From UQRS01 sp050946935 (GTDB taxonomy: Bacteria > Bacillota > Clostridia > Oscillospirales > Acutalibacteraceae), in the NCBI GenBank assembly GCA_050946935.1, contig JBMNVR010000001.1, positions 424,261 to 488,260 on the forward strand: 64,000 nt of DNA. Reading direction: 5' to 3'. This document shows, one piece after another, positions 53,193 to 63,753 of the stretch (its first letter is position 1; each line of letters opens with the position of its first letter). The notes below the pieces were generated by a model. The model searched no databases, was not told the DNA's origin, and saw only the letters and a program-made list of their open reading frames with translations. Both the position numbers and the translations under genes were made by a program.

Positions 53193-54683
53193 TTATCCCT
53201 TTGCAAAGGGCTTTTTTTCAGGGAATTCAGCCTCGCAGGTGAGGTTCATCCCCAGCTTGCGCACCGTGTCTTCATCTCCGGAATAGAGCAGTTTGGTCGA
53301 GTGGATTTCGCAGCCCGAGAGTTTGGGCAGCTGCTCAACCGCGCGGGCGACCGTCTCGTTCTCGGCCGCACAGATGTAGAGGGCGGTCAGCACGTCGTCC
53401 ACCTTGAGGACGCTCGACCGGCTGCCCAGCAGGTTGATTTTCAGATTGAGCACCGGCTCAAGGATAGAGGGGCTGATCAGCAGAACCTCCTTTGGAATGC
53501 CGGCCAGCACCTTGATGCTGTTGAGGATGACGCCGCTGCACGCGCTCATCAGACCGGTGGCTTTGCCGGTGATAATCCGGCCGTCGGGCAGCTCGATGGC
53601 TGCCGCCGGCGCGTTCGACGCCTCCTGCTTGGACAGGGCGGGCAGGACGACGCTGCGCTCTTCCGGCTTCGCGCCGATCTGCTGCATCAGAAGGCGCAGT
53701 TTCTCAACCGTTTCCGGACGCTCCTTGCCCTGCTTGAAATCGGCCATGCCTTTGAAATAACGGCGGATAATCTCCTGCCGGCCGGCCTCTCTGCACACCT
53801 CGTCGTCCACGATGGCGTAGCCGGCCATGTTGACCCCCATGTCGGTTGGGCTGCAATAGAATTTGTCGTCCCCGGTAATCCGGGACAAAATTGTGCGGAC
53901 AATCGGGAAAGCTTCAACATCCCGGTTGTAGTTGACCGTCGTGACGCCGTATGCCTCCAAATGAAAAGGGTCGATCATGTTGACATCCTGGAGGTCGGCC
54001 GTCGCCGCCTCATACGCCAGATTAACCGGATGCATCAGCGGCAGATTCCAGATCGGGAAGGTTTCATACTTACCATAGCCCGCCTTGCCTCCCCGACGCT
54101 GTTCGTGATACACCTGCGACAGGCAGGTAGCCAGCTTGCCGCTGCCCGGACCGGGCGCCGTGACAACGACGAGCGGCTTGCTTGTCTCGATATACGGGTT
54201 GGCGCCGTAGCCGGCATCGCTGACGATGTGATCGACGTTGGAGGGGTATCCGTCGATCGGGCGGTGAAAATAGTGGCGGATTCCCTTGGCCTCCAGCTTG
54301 CGGGCGAACCCTTCAGCGGCCGGCTGGCCGGTGTAGCGGGTGATGACCACGCTTCCGACCGATATGCCCATCGCGCTGATGTCGTCGATCTGCCGCAGCA
54401 GGTCGAGGTCGTAGCTGATTCCGAGATCGGCGCGAATCTTGGTTTTTTCAATACTGGCGGCGCTGATGCAGAAAACCACCTCCGCCTGATCCCGCAGTTC
54501 GTGCAGCAGCCGGATCTTGGCGTCGGCCTCAAACCCCGGGAGAACCCGGGCGGCGTGGTAATCGTCAAACAGCTTGCCGCCGAACTCCAGATACAGCTTG
54601 CCGTCAAACCGGGCGATCCGTTCCAGAATATGTTCTTTCTGCTTTTTCATATACAGCGCGTTGTCAAACCCTTTTTTCTTCAT
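53193..54683 (-). CDS. DUF1846 domain-containing protein
   Basis: 496 residues, the usual family length. N-terminus KKKGFDNALYMKKQKEHI and YLEFGGKLFDDYHAARVLPGF are family signatures; TAPGPGSGKLATCLSQVYHE looks like a phosphate-binding loop; SPTDMGVNMAGYAI is conserved too. Solved family members exist, but the reaction is unknown. GGAGAGGG precedes ATG 54683. Monocistronic. Confidence 0.92.
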   Translation of the reverse strand: MKKKGFDNALYMKKQKEHILERIARFDGKLYLEFGGKLFDDYHAARVLPGFEADAKIRLLHELRDQAEVVFCISAASIEKTKIRADLGISYDLDLLRQIDDISAMGISVGSVVITRYTGQPAAEGFARKLEAKGIRHYFHRPIDGYPSNVDHIVSDAGYGANPYIETSKPLVVVTAPGPGSGKLATCLSQVYHEQRRGGKAGYGKYETFPIWNLPLMHPVNLAYEAATADLQDVNMIDPFHLEAYGVTTVNYNRDVEAFPIVRTILSRITGDDKFYCSPTDMGVNMAGYAIVDDEVCREAGRQEIIRRYFKGMADFKQGKERPETVEKLRLLMQQIGAKPEERSVVLPALSKQEASNAPAAAIELPDGRIITGKATGLMSACSGVILNSIKVLAGIPKEVLLISPSILEPVLNLKINLLGSRSSVLKVDDVLTALYICAAENETVARAVEQLPKLSGCEIHSTKLLYSGDEDTVRKLGMNLTCEAEFPEKKPFAKG

Positions 54684-54852
54684 AATCCCTCTCCGTTTTT
54701 ACAAAAGCGATATAAAATAACCTCAAATAGGATACCATGAGGAGATGATAAAAGGCAATCTTTTTTCGACGATTTTTCGCAGGAACGGAAAATTTTTTAT
54801 TCGTGCGATGGAAAAATCCTCTCCGTGCGAATCCGGTCGGCAGCCTGAGGCG

Positions 54853-54886
54853 CAAATCAAAAGCCGGCCGAAAAGGCTCGGCCGGC
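54853..54886 (-). terminator. Terminator after the ComEA-like gene
   Basis: GCCGGCCG (54863-54870) pairs with CGGCCGGC (54879-54886), followed on the minus strand by TTTTGATTTG. Confidence 0.8.
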
Positions 54887-54909
54887 AGAAAGGACGGCTG
54901 CGCACCGGG

Positions 54910-55416
54910 TCAGGACAGGACGATATAATCCCGGATTTTCTCCAGTGTTTTCTCTCCGATACCGCTGACGTTTAAAAGCTGGCTGACCGAGAGAAAACTG
55001 CCGAATTCCTCCCGATAGGCGATAATGGCGGCCGCCTTGACCTCCCCAATGCCGGGCAGGGCGGTCAGCTCGGAAACAGAGGCGGTGTTGATGTTGACCG
55101 TGGGAATCGCATTTTCCGTCGAAGCGGAGGAGTCCATAGAGGCGGCCTCAGAATCCGGCGCTTCGCTTGCCGCAGCGAGGTTCAGCTCGGGAGCCGCAGC
55201 AGCGTCGAATTGCGTCGAAGCCGCAGCGGAGGCCCCGGAGCCGCTCGACTCAGCCAGATAGACGATGACCGGATCTGCCTGCCGGTCTGCATGAAAAAAG
55301 CTGTACACAATTATCACCAGCAGCAAGATAACCGCAATCGAAGCCAGCAGGGCTTCTGCGGCGGAAAAGGGGGATTTTGGGGGCGAGTCGGATGTTTGAT
55401 CCGGTGCTTTTTCCAC
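54910..55416 (-). CDS. ComEA-like helix-hairpin-helix protein, membrane anchored
   Basis: 168 residues from GTG 55416 (GGAGG 11 bases upstream); ATG 55452 is in frame but lacks a ribosome site. The very long upstream open frame is antisense to uvrB and rejected. One membrane helix (LLASIAVILLLVIIVYSFF), an Ala/Ser/Glu-rich outside linker, then two HhH motifs (VNINTASVSELTALPGIGEVKAAAIIAYRE and VSQLLNVSGIGEKTLEKI). ComEA binds DNA during uptake; no comEC or other competence genes are seen here. Confidence 0.85.
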   Translation of the reverse strand: MEKAPDQTSDSPPKSPFSAAEALLASIAVILLLVIIVYSFFHADRQADPVIVYLAESSGSGASAAASTQFDAAAAPELNLAAASEAPDSEAASMDSSASTENAIPTVNINTASVSELTALPGIGEVKAAAIIAYREEFGSFLSVSQLLNVSGIGEKTLEKIRDYIVLS

Positions 55417-55701
55417 ATTTTTTGTTTCCTCCGGCAACCGTTTCACCACCATTCGACAAAATTTACCAATCAAATTATAGCATTGTAAAAATCTTCCTGC
55501 AACATAATGTTTTGTCACAACACACAGGTGGAACAGTTGGCGGCATTCTTTCTTAAAAGCGGTCGGATATCTCGTCCGGGAATATGGGCGTCGTTCTGTC
55601 CGATGCGGCGATTTGTAAAACCAGAGGCCTTGTGGTATACTAAAAACACTGTATTCGCACGAGGCCGGCCGCTTTTCGGGTTGCCTCCGTCTATGAAAAG
55701 A

Positions 55702-55730
55702 TTGACAAAATTGCCCGAAAGGGGTAAAAT
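55702..55730 (+). promoter_or_regulatory. Promoter of uvrB
   Basis: TTGACA (55702-55707), 17-base spacer, TAAAAT (55725-55730), ~90 bases before uvrB. I see no clear LexA box nearby. Confidence 0.8.
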
Positions 55731-55821
55731 AATAAAAACATTTGTTCGGGTTCGGACGCCCCGCGGGACGCGGCCTTCCGAGCCGGACGGCTTGAAATAT
55801 GCGGGAAAGGGAGGTGCCGGT

Positions 55822-57798
<1,977 letters not shown>

Positions 57799-57905
57799 GC
57801 CTTTGCACAGCGCACAGAAGCTCGCTTTCCGGAAGCGATTTTACAAATTCCTCCGCGCGGCGGGCGTGCAATTCAGCTTTTGTCGCGTGCTGAAAGCAGG
57901 AAAGG

Positions 57906-60779
57906 ATGAAAGAAAACCCCATGCCACAGGATAAAATAATTATCAAGGGAGCCAGAGAGCACAATCTGAAAAATATTGATCTGACCATCCCGAGGGACAA
58001 GCTGATTGTCTTTACGGGACTTTCGGGATCGGGAAAATCCTCTCTGGCCTTCGACACGATTTACGCCGAGGGGCAGCGCCGCTATGTGGAATCGCTCTCC
58101 TCCTACGCGCGGATGTTTTTGGGACAGATGGAGAAACCGAACGTCGACAGCATCGACGGGCTGTCGCCGGCCATCTCGATCGACCAGAAAACCACCTCCA
58201 AAAATCCGCGCTCGACGGTCGGCACCGTGACCGAGATTTATGATTATCTTCGCTTAATGTACGCGCGGATCGGCGTCCCGCACTGTCCGGTCTGCGGCCG
58301 CCCGATCGAGCAGCAGACGATCGATCAGATCGTGGACAGGGTTCTCTCCCTGCCGGAGGGCAGCCGGATCCAGATTCTGGCGCCGGTTGTTCGCGCCCGC
58401 AAGGGGGAGCATCAGAAGGAGTTTGAGGCCGCCGCCCGATCCGGCTTTGTGCGGGTGCGGGTCGACGGCAATCTGTACGAAACGACCGAAGAGATCAAGC
58501 TCGAAAAAAACAAAAAGCACAATATTGAAATTGTTGTCGATCGTCTGGTTATCAAGGACGGGATCAAAAGCCGTTTGGCCGACAGCATCGAGACAGCCTC
58601 CTCCCTGACCGGAGGGCTTACCATCGTCGATGTCATCGGCGGGGAGGAGCTGCTCTTTTCCCAAAGCTACGCCTGCCCCGACCACGGGGTCAGCGTTCCG
58701 GAGCTGACGCCGCGCATGTTCTCCTTCAACAACCCGGCCGGCGCCTGCCCGACCTGTACCGGCCTCGGCGTGTTTATGAAGGTGAATCCGGAACTGATCG
58801 TCCCCAACCCCAAACTGTCGATCAACAAAAACGCGATCAAGGCCTCGGGCTGGAGCATCAATCCATGGCGAGGCGGCCGCGGCCGGGACGGACAGCAGGG
58901 CACCATCGCCATGATGTATTACACAGGACTGGCCAAGCACTACGGCTTCTCTCTCGACACTCCGTTTGGCGAGCTGTCGGATCAGGTGAAGCAGGTGCTT
59001 TTCTATGGCTCGGCCGGCGAGAAGATCGAGTTCGAGCGGGAAAGTGACTGGGGCGGCGGCAAATACAAGGCCGAGTTTGAGGGGATCGTCAACAACCTCG
59101 AGCGCCGGTATAAGGAGACGAGCAGCGACTGGATCCGGGCCGAGATTGAGACGGCCATGAGCGAGTGCCCATGCCCCGACTGCCATGGCGCCCGCCTAAA
59201 GCCGGAGAGCCTGGCGGTCACGGTCGGCGAAAAAAATCTGAAGGAGCTGACCGATCTCTCGGTCAACGACGCCCTTCGGTTTGTAAAAGGGCTGGAACTG
59301 ACCGAGCGGGAGCACAGGATCGCCGACCTGATTTTGAAGGAGATCCGCGACCGCCTGAATTTTCTCGCCAGCGTCGGGCTGGATTATCTCAATCTGTCCC
59401 GGTCGGCCGGAACTCTCTCGGGCGGGGAGAGCCAGCGTATTCGTCTGGCGACCCAGATCGGCTCCTCTCTGATGGGGGTGTTGTATATTCTGGACGAGCC
59501 GAGCATCGGCCTGCATCAGCGGGACAACGACCGTCTGCTCGCCACCCTCTGCCGGCTGCGGGATCTCGGCAACACCCTCATCGTGGTCGAGCATGACGAG
59601 GATACCATGCGTGCGGCCGACTACATCGTCGACATCGGCCCGGGCGCGGGCGTCCACGGGGGCGAGGTGGTCTGCGCCGGCACGCTGGAGGAGATTGAGG
59701 CCTGTGAAAACTCCTTGACCGGGGATTATCTGACCGGCCGCAAAAAAATCCCCGTGCCCGAGGTGCGGCGGCCGGGCAACGGCAAATTCCTGACCGTGCG
59801 CGGGGCTTCGCAGAACAACCTGAAAAACATCACAGCCCGGATTCCGCTTGGCGCCTTTGTCGCGGTGACCGGTGTCTCCGGATCGGGGAAATCCTCGCTG
59901 GTCAACGATATCCTCTATAAGCGGCTGGCTTCCGACCTCAACGGGGCCAAGCTGTTTCCCGGCACGCACGACCGGATCGACGGGCTGGAGCATCTCGACA
60001 AGGTCATCGACATCAATCAGTCGCCGATCGGCCGCACCCCGCGCTCCAATCCCGCGACCTACACAGGTGTTTTCAACGATATACGGGAGTTGTTTGCCTC
60101 GACCAAGGACGCCAAAATGCGCGGCTACGGCGCAGGCCGGTTTTCCTTTAACGTCAAGGGAGGCCGATGCGAGGCATGCCAGGGCGACGGCATTATCAAA
60201 ATCGAGATGCACTTTCTGCCCGATATCTATGTCCCCTGCGAGGTCTGCGGCGGCAGCCGCTATAACCGGGAGACACTCGAAATCAAATATAAAGACAAAA
60301 ACATCTATGATGTGCTGGAAATGACAGTCGAGGAGGGTATGCGCTTCTTTGAGCCGCTGCCGAAAATCCATCGCAAGCTGAAAACGCTGTACGACGTGGG
60401 GCTGGGGTATATCAAGATCGGGCAGCCGGCGACCACCCTGTCGGGTGGGGAGGCGCAGCGGGTCAAGCTGGCGACCGAGCTGTCCCGCCGGCCGACCGGG
60501 CGGACCATCTATATTCTGGATGAGCCGACCACCGGCCTCCACACCGCCGACGTCCACCGCCTGATCGAGGTTTTGCAGACCCTGGTTGAGGCCGGGAACA
60601 CTGTGCTTGTGATTGAGCACAACCTTGACGTTATCAAAACGGCCGATTATATCATCGACCTCGGGCCGGAGGGGGGCGACCGTGGCGGGGAGATCGTTTG
60701 CACCGGTACACCGGAGGAGGTTGCGAAGAATCCGCGCTCGTATACCGGAAAATATCTCGCAAAACTTCTGAATCGCTGA
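57906..60779 (+). CDS. uvrA: Excinuclease ABC subunit A
   Basis: 957 residues, normal length. Damage-recognition ATPase. Two ABC cassettes: Walker A GLSGSGKSS and GVSGSGKSS; signatures LSGGESQRI and LSGGEAQRV. Zinc modules CPVCGRP, CPTC and the CEAC...CEVC pair. Starts at ATG 57906 after AGCAGGAAAGG; MPQDK at 57921 is an alternative. Forms the repair operon with uvrB. Confidence 0.98.
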   Translation: MKENPMPQDKIIIKGAREHNLKNIDLTIPRDKLIVFTGLSGSGKSSLAFDTIYAEGQRRYVESLSSYARMFLGQMEKPNVDSIDGLSPAISIDQKTTSKNPRSTVGTVTEIYDYLRLMYARIGVPHCPVCGRPIEQQTIDQIVDRVLSLPEGSRIQILAPVVRARKGEHQKEFEAAARSGFVRVRVDGNLYETTEEIKLEKNKKHNIEIVVDRLVIKDGIKSRLADSIETASSLTGGLTIVDVIGGEELLFSQSYACPDHGVSVPELTPRMFSFNNPAGACPTCTGLGVFMKVNPELIVPNPKLSINKNAIKASGWSINPWRGGRGRDGQQGTIAMMYYTGLAKHYGFSLDTPFGELSDQVKQVLFYGSAGEKIEFERESDWGGGKYKAEFEGIVNNLERRYKETSSDWIRAEIETAMSECPCPDCHGARLKPESLAVTVGEKNLKELTDLSVNDALRFVKGLELTEREHRIADLILKEIRDRLNFLASVGLDYLNLSRSAGTLSGGESQRIRLATQIGSSLMGVLYILDEPSIGLHQRDNDRLLATLCRLRDLGNTLIVVEHDEDTMRAADYIVDIGPGAGVHGGEVVCAGTLEEIEACENSLTGDYLTGRKKIPVPEVRRPGNGKFLTVRGASQNNLKNITARIPLGAFVAVTGVSGSGKSSLVNDILYKRLASDLNGAKLFPGTHDRIDGLEHLDKVIDINQSPIGRTPRSNPATYTGVFNDIRELFASTKDAKMRGYGAGRFSFNVKGGRCEACQGDGIIKIEMHFLPDIYVPCEVCGGSRYNRETLEIKYKDKNIYDVLEMTVEEGMRFFEPLPKIHRKLKTLYDVGLGYIKIGQPATTLSGGEAQRVKLATELSRRPTGRTIYILDEPTTGLHTADVHRLIEVLQTLVEAGNTVLVIEHNLDVIKTADYIIDLGPEGGDRGGEIVCTGTPEEVAKNPRSYTGKYLAKLLNR

Positions 60780-60858
60780 TTTTATTTACACATTCTTAAC
60801 GCTTTTTGTCCCGATATCCGTTACAATAGGACAAAAGACAGAAAAAAGAGGTAAGTTT

Positions 60859-61725
60859 GTGTTTGGTTATGTCAGGCCCTGTGTCCCTGAGCTTCGGGTT
60901 CGGGAAAACGAGATATACCGCGCGGCCTACTGTACCCTCTGCCGTACGCTCGGCCGGCGGTACGGGCTTTTGGCCCGCCTGACGCTCAGCTATGATTTTA
61001 CCTTTCTGGCCCTGCTGCGGCTGGGACTGCTGCCGTCTTGCTCCGGCTTTGAGCAGCGGCGCTGCGTCGCCAATCCGCTGAAAAAGTGCAATTACTGCAA
61101 AGATACCGGCGACGCGCTTGACGGCGTGGCTGCCGGATGTGTCCTTCTTTCTTACAGCCGGCTGAACGACGGCGTAGCCGACAGCGGCTTTTGGAAGGGG
61201 ATGGGCTACCGTTTCCTGCGATTACTTGCCCGCCGTCCGCGAAAACGGGCGGCGCACGCCTTCCCGAAGCTTGCTGAGCAGGTCATTGATTACGAAAAGA
61301 GGCAGGCCGCCCTCGAGCGGGAGGGGGAGAGCCGCCCCGACGCGGCGTGTGAGCCGACCGCCCGGATGCTGTCCGCGTTCTTTGCCCTGTGCGGGGCGGG
61401 AGAGGTTTCCTCCCGCGTGTTGGCGCGGATGGGATACTTGTCCGGCAAGTGGATTTATCTGATCGACGCGGTCGACGATTTGGAGGAGGACGAGAAGCAG
61501 GGCGGCTACAATGTGTTCCTACGCCTTGGCTGCGATCGGCCGGCGGCGGTGCAAAGGGCGATTGGCAACCTCAACATTTGCGTGGACGAGTTGGGCAAAT
61601 GCGTCGGTCTGCTTGGCCTTTCGCGCTACACCGAAATTGTGGAGAATATCGTGTTCCTCGGCCTGTCGAAGATGCAGAAAGCGGTGCTCGAACAAAAGGA
61701 GAAGTTTGATGAAAGACCCTTATGA
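60859..61725 (+). CDS. DUF5685 family protein
   Basis: 288 residues from GTG 60859 (AGAGGTAAG upstream). N-terminus MFGYVRPCVPELRV with YCTLCR and later CNYCKD gives a conserved Cys set that could bind metal. Helical throughout, with GYLSGKWIYLIDAVDDLEED a family signature. No known function. Overlaps the DnaJ-like gene by 17 bases, so the two are coupled. Confidence 0.85.
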   Translation: MFGYVRPCVPELRVRENEIYRAAYCTLCRTLGRRYGLLARLTLSYDFTFLALLRLGLLPSCSGFEQRRCVANPLKKCNYCKDTGDALDGVAAGCVLLSYSRLNDGVADSGFWKGMGYRFLRLLARRPRKRAAHAFPKLAEQVIDYEKRQAALEREGESRPDAACEPTARMLSAFFALCGAGEVSSRVLARMGYLSGKWIYLIDAVDDLEEDEKQGGYNVFLRLGCDRPAAVQRAIGNLNICVDELGKCVGLLGLSRYTEIVENIVFLGLSKMQKAVLEQKEKFDERPL

Positions 61726-62329
61726 AGTATTAGGCATCCCCAAAACTGCCACCGATGATGAGGTAAAGGCGGCCTATCGGGAGCTTGCGAAAAAATTTCA
61801 TCCGGACAACTATGCCGACAATCCGCTGTCCGATCTCGCATCCGAGAAAATGCAGGAGATTAACGAGGCTTACGATACCATTATGAACCGGCGCAAAAGC
61901 GGCCGCCGCGGCACATCTCCCGGTTATGGCGGAGGGGCTTCGGATTACGGCGGCCAGGGAAGCGGCAACTTTGCCGATATCCGGTCGCTGATTTCTTCCG
62001 GCCGGCTGGAGGACGCGCAGGAGCTGCTTGACGGTGTGCCCCCCGAAAAGCGGGACGCCGAGTGGTATTTTCTCTCGGGCAGCGTGTTGTATCGCCGCGG
62101 CTGGTTCGACGAGGCATACACCTGCTTTTCGACCGCCTGCCGGATGAATCCCGGTAATGCCGAGTACCGCGCCGCCCTCAACCAGATTCAGCGTCAGCAA
62201 AGCGGAAGCTTTGGCGGCTACCGCACCGGCGGACAGGGGAGCGAGTGTTCGGTTTGCGACGTGTGTCAGGGATTGGTCTGCGCCGACTGTTGCTGCCGCT
62301 GCTTCGGGGGAAGCATGTTCCCCTGCTGA
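61709..62329 (+). CDS. DnaJ-domain protein with TPR-like middle and Cys-rich tail
   Basis: 206 residues from ATG 61709 (AAAGGAG upstream). N-terminal J domain (DPYEVLGIPKTATDDEVKAAY) with His31-Pro-Asp for Hsp70 contact, a Gly-rich linker, a TPR-like helical pair (WYFLSGSVLYRRGWFDEAYTCF) and a tail with nine Cys (CSVCDVCQG, CADCCCRC). It lacks the DnaJ zinc-finger and C-terminal client domains, so it is a specialised co-chaperone, perhaps acting with the DUF5685 product it overlaps. Confidence 0.85.
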   Translation: MKDPYEVLGIPKTATDDEVKAAYRELAKKFHPDNYADNPLSDLASEKMQEINEAYDTIMNRRKSGRRGTSPGYGGGASDYGGQGSGNFADIRSLISSGRLEDAQELLDGVPPEKRDAEWYFLSGSVLYRRGWFDEAYTCFSTACRMNPGNAEYRAALNQIQRQQSGSFGGYRTGGQGSECSVCDVCQGLVCADCCCRCFGGSMFPC

Positions 62330-62391
62330 CGGGGATCGGGATTCAGCGCGCGGAGCGCCTATAATTTTTCCGGAAAGGGTGAAGGGCAGGA

Positions 62392-62922
62392 ATGAAACGG
62401 AACACCGGCAAGGTTGCGCTGTGCGGCGTTCTTTCGGCGTTGTCGGTGGCAATTATGCTTTTTTCCTATCTTCCGTCGATGACCTATGCCGTGCCGGCTG
62501 TGGCGGGTATGGTTTTTATTATCCTGGTGGTAGAGACCGATTACAAATGGGCCTTTACCGCTTTCGGCGCAACTTCGGTGCTGGTGCTCCTGCTGGCCGA
62601 GCCGGAGGCCAAGCTGATGTTTGTGGCTTTTTTCGGTTACTACCCGATTCTCAAGGGCATCATCGAAAAACTTCGCCGCCCGGCTTTTGAGTATGGGCTG
62701 AAATTCCTGATTTTCAACGTGGTGATGGTTGCCGCCTATCTACTGATTATTTTTGTTTTCCAGACGCCGGTGGAGTCTATGGGGGATTTTGGGAAATATT
62801 CTCTCTGGGTGCTTTGGGGGCTGGGCAATCTGACCTTTTTTGTGTATGATTTCGCGGTTACCTGCATCGTCAGCGTGTATGTCAAGCGGCTACATCCGCG
62901 GCTTAAAAGGTTGATCAGATAG
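62392..62922 (+). CDS. Small integral membrane protein (possible ECF-S-like)
   Basis: 176 residues, about five membrane helices (VALCGVLSALSVAIMLFSYL, TYAVPAVAGMVFIILVVE, and later ones). The pattern of small residues in helix 1 and YAVPAVAG resembles S components of ECF vitamin transporters, but I cannot name a ligand. GAAGGGCAGG precedes ATG 62392. Same direction as the DnaJ-like gene, 62 bp later. Confidence 0.7.
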   Translation: MKRNTGKVALCGVLSALSVAIMLFSYLPSMTYAVPAVAGMVFIILVVETDYKWAFTAFGATSVLVLLLAEPEAKLMFVAFFGYYPILKGIIEKLRRPAFEYGLKFLIFNVVMVAAYLLIIFVFQTPVESMGDFGKYSLWVLWGLGNLTFFVYDFAVTCIVSVYVKRLHPRLKRLIR

Positions 62923-62969
62923 TAGAGGGTTACACGGCTTTGTAATTTTCCTGATGGATATAGACCCCA

Positions 62970-63020
62970 AAAAATACCCAAAGTATATTTTGATTTTTAA
63001 AATATACTTTGGGTATTTTT
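62970..63020. terminator. Perfect 22-bp palindrome acting as bidirectional terminator
   Basis: Arms 62970-62991 and 62999-63020 are exact complements (AAAAATACCCAAAGTATATT... and back) around a 7-nt loop, with T-runs on either strand. It closes the membrane-protein transcript. Its AAAAATACC/GGTATTTTT tips match those of the repeats at 53074 and 63851. Confidence 0.8.
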
Positions 63021-63087
63021 AAATCCTACGGAGCGTGGGTTGCTTTCTTTGCTTTTGGCGGATACAATAAAAGCGGAGGTGGAAAAA

Positions 63088-63672
63088 ATGAATCCGGAAA
63101 AAACAGGCCGGTTAATTGCGGCGCTGCGCAAAGAAAAGCATATGACCCAAAGAGAAGTTGCGGTTGCCTTGCAGGTCAGTGAAAAAACAATCTCAAAGTG
63201 GGAGACCGGGCGCGGATGTCCGGATATTTCGCTCTTGCCGGGGTTGGCGTCGGTGCTTTCCGTACCCGCAGACCGGATATTGTCGGGCGAGCTTTCTCTC
63301 AACGAAAAGGACAGAGGAAATATGAAACGCGTACAATTCTATGTTTGTCCCGCCTGCGGGAATCTTCTGACCGCCACGGCAAGCGGAGAACTCTCCTGCT
63401 GCGGGCGGCGGCTGGGGCCACTGCGCCCGGCGGAACCGGATGACGGCCACCGGCCGGAGATCGTGCGAATTGAGGAGGAGGATTACATCACCTTCCCGCA
63501 TGTGATGCAAAAGGAGCATTATCTGAAATTTGCGGCGTATGCCACCTGCGATCGGTTGCTGTTGGTTCGTCTGTATCCCGAACAGGATGCGGCGGTACGT
63601 TTTCCCCGCATGGGTGGGGGCACCCTGTATTTTTACTGCACCGAGCACGGTTTCTTTAAACAAAAAATATAG
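63088..63672 (+). CDS. HTH-desulfoferrodoxin fusion (XRE regulator fused to superoxide reductase)
   Basis: 194 residues from ATG 63088 (GGAGGTGG upstream). Residues ~5-65 are an XRE helix-turn-helix (MTQREVAVALQVSEKTISKW). Residues 84-110 match a desulforedoxin FeS4 site: Cys87, Cys90, Cys104, Cys105 in VCPACGN and SCCGRR. The remainder has the superoxide-reductase site pattern: His121 (GHRPE), His138 (FPHVM), His144 (KEHY), Cys184 and His187 (YCTEHGFF). So both iron centres look intact. Likely a redox-sensing regulator or a DNA-bound reductase; such HTH-Dfx fusions are known but uncommon. Confidence 0.85.
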   Translation: MNPEKTGRLIAALRKEKHMTQREVAVALQVSEKTISKWETGRGCPDISLLPGLASVLSVPADRILSGELSLNEKDRGNMKRVQFYVCPACGNLLTATASGELSCCGRRLGPLRPAEPDDGHRPEIVRIEEEDYITFPHVMQKEHYLKFAAYATCDRLLLVRLYPEQDAAVRFPRMGGGTLYFYCTEHGFFKQKI

Positions 63673-63710
63673 ACCGCCGAAAAGATATTCCCCAAACGAC
63701 CCGTCCATAT

Positions 63711-63753
63711 TGATATGCACCCCAAAAGTTAGACACTTTTGGGGTGCATATCA
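63711..63753. repeat. 19-bp palindrome with IS-end-like core
   Basis: Arms 63711-63729 and 63735-63753 are perfect complements around TAGAC. The sequence GCACCCCAAAAGTTAGAC resembles ends of IS3/IS150-type elements placed head to head. No transposase is present. Confidence 0.65.
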
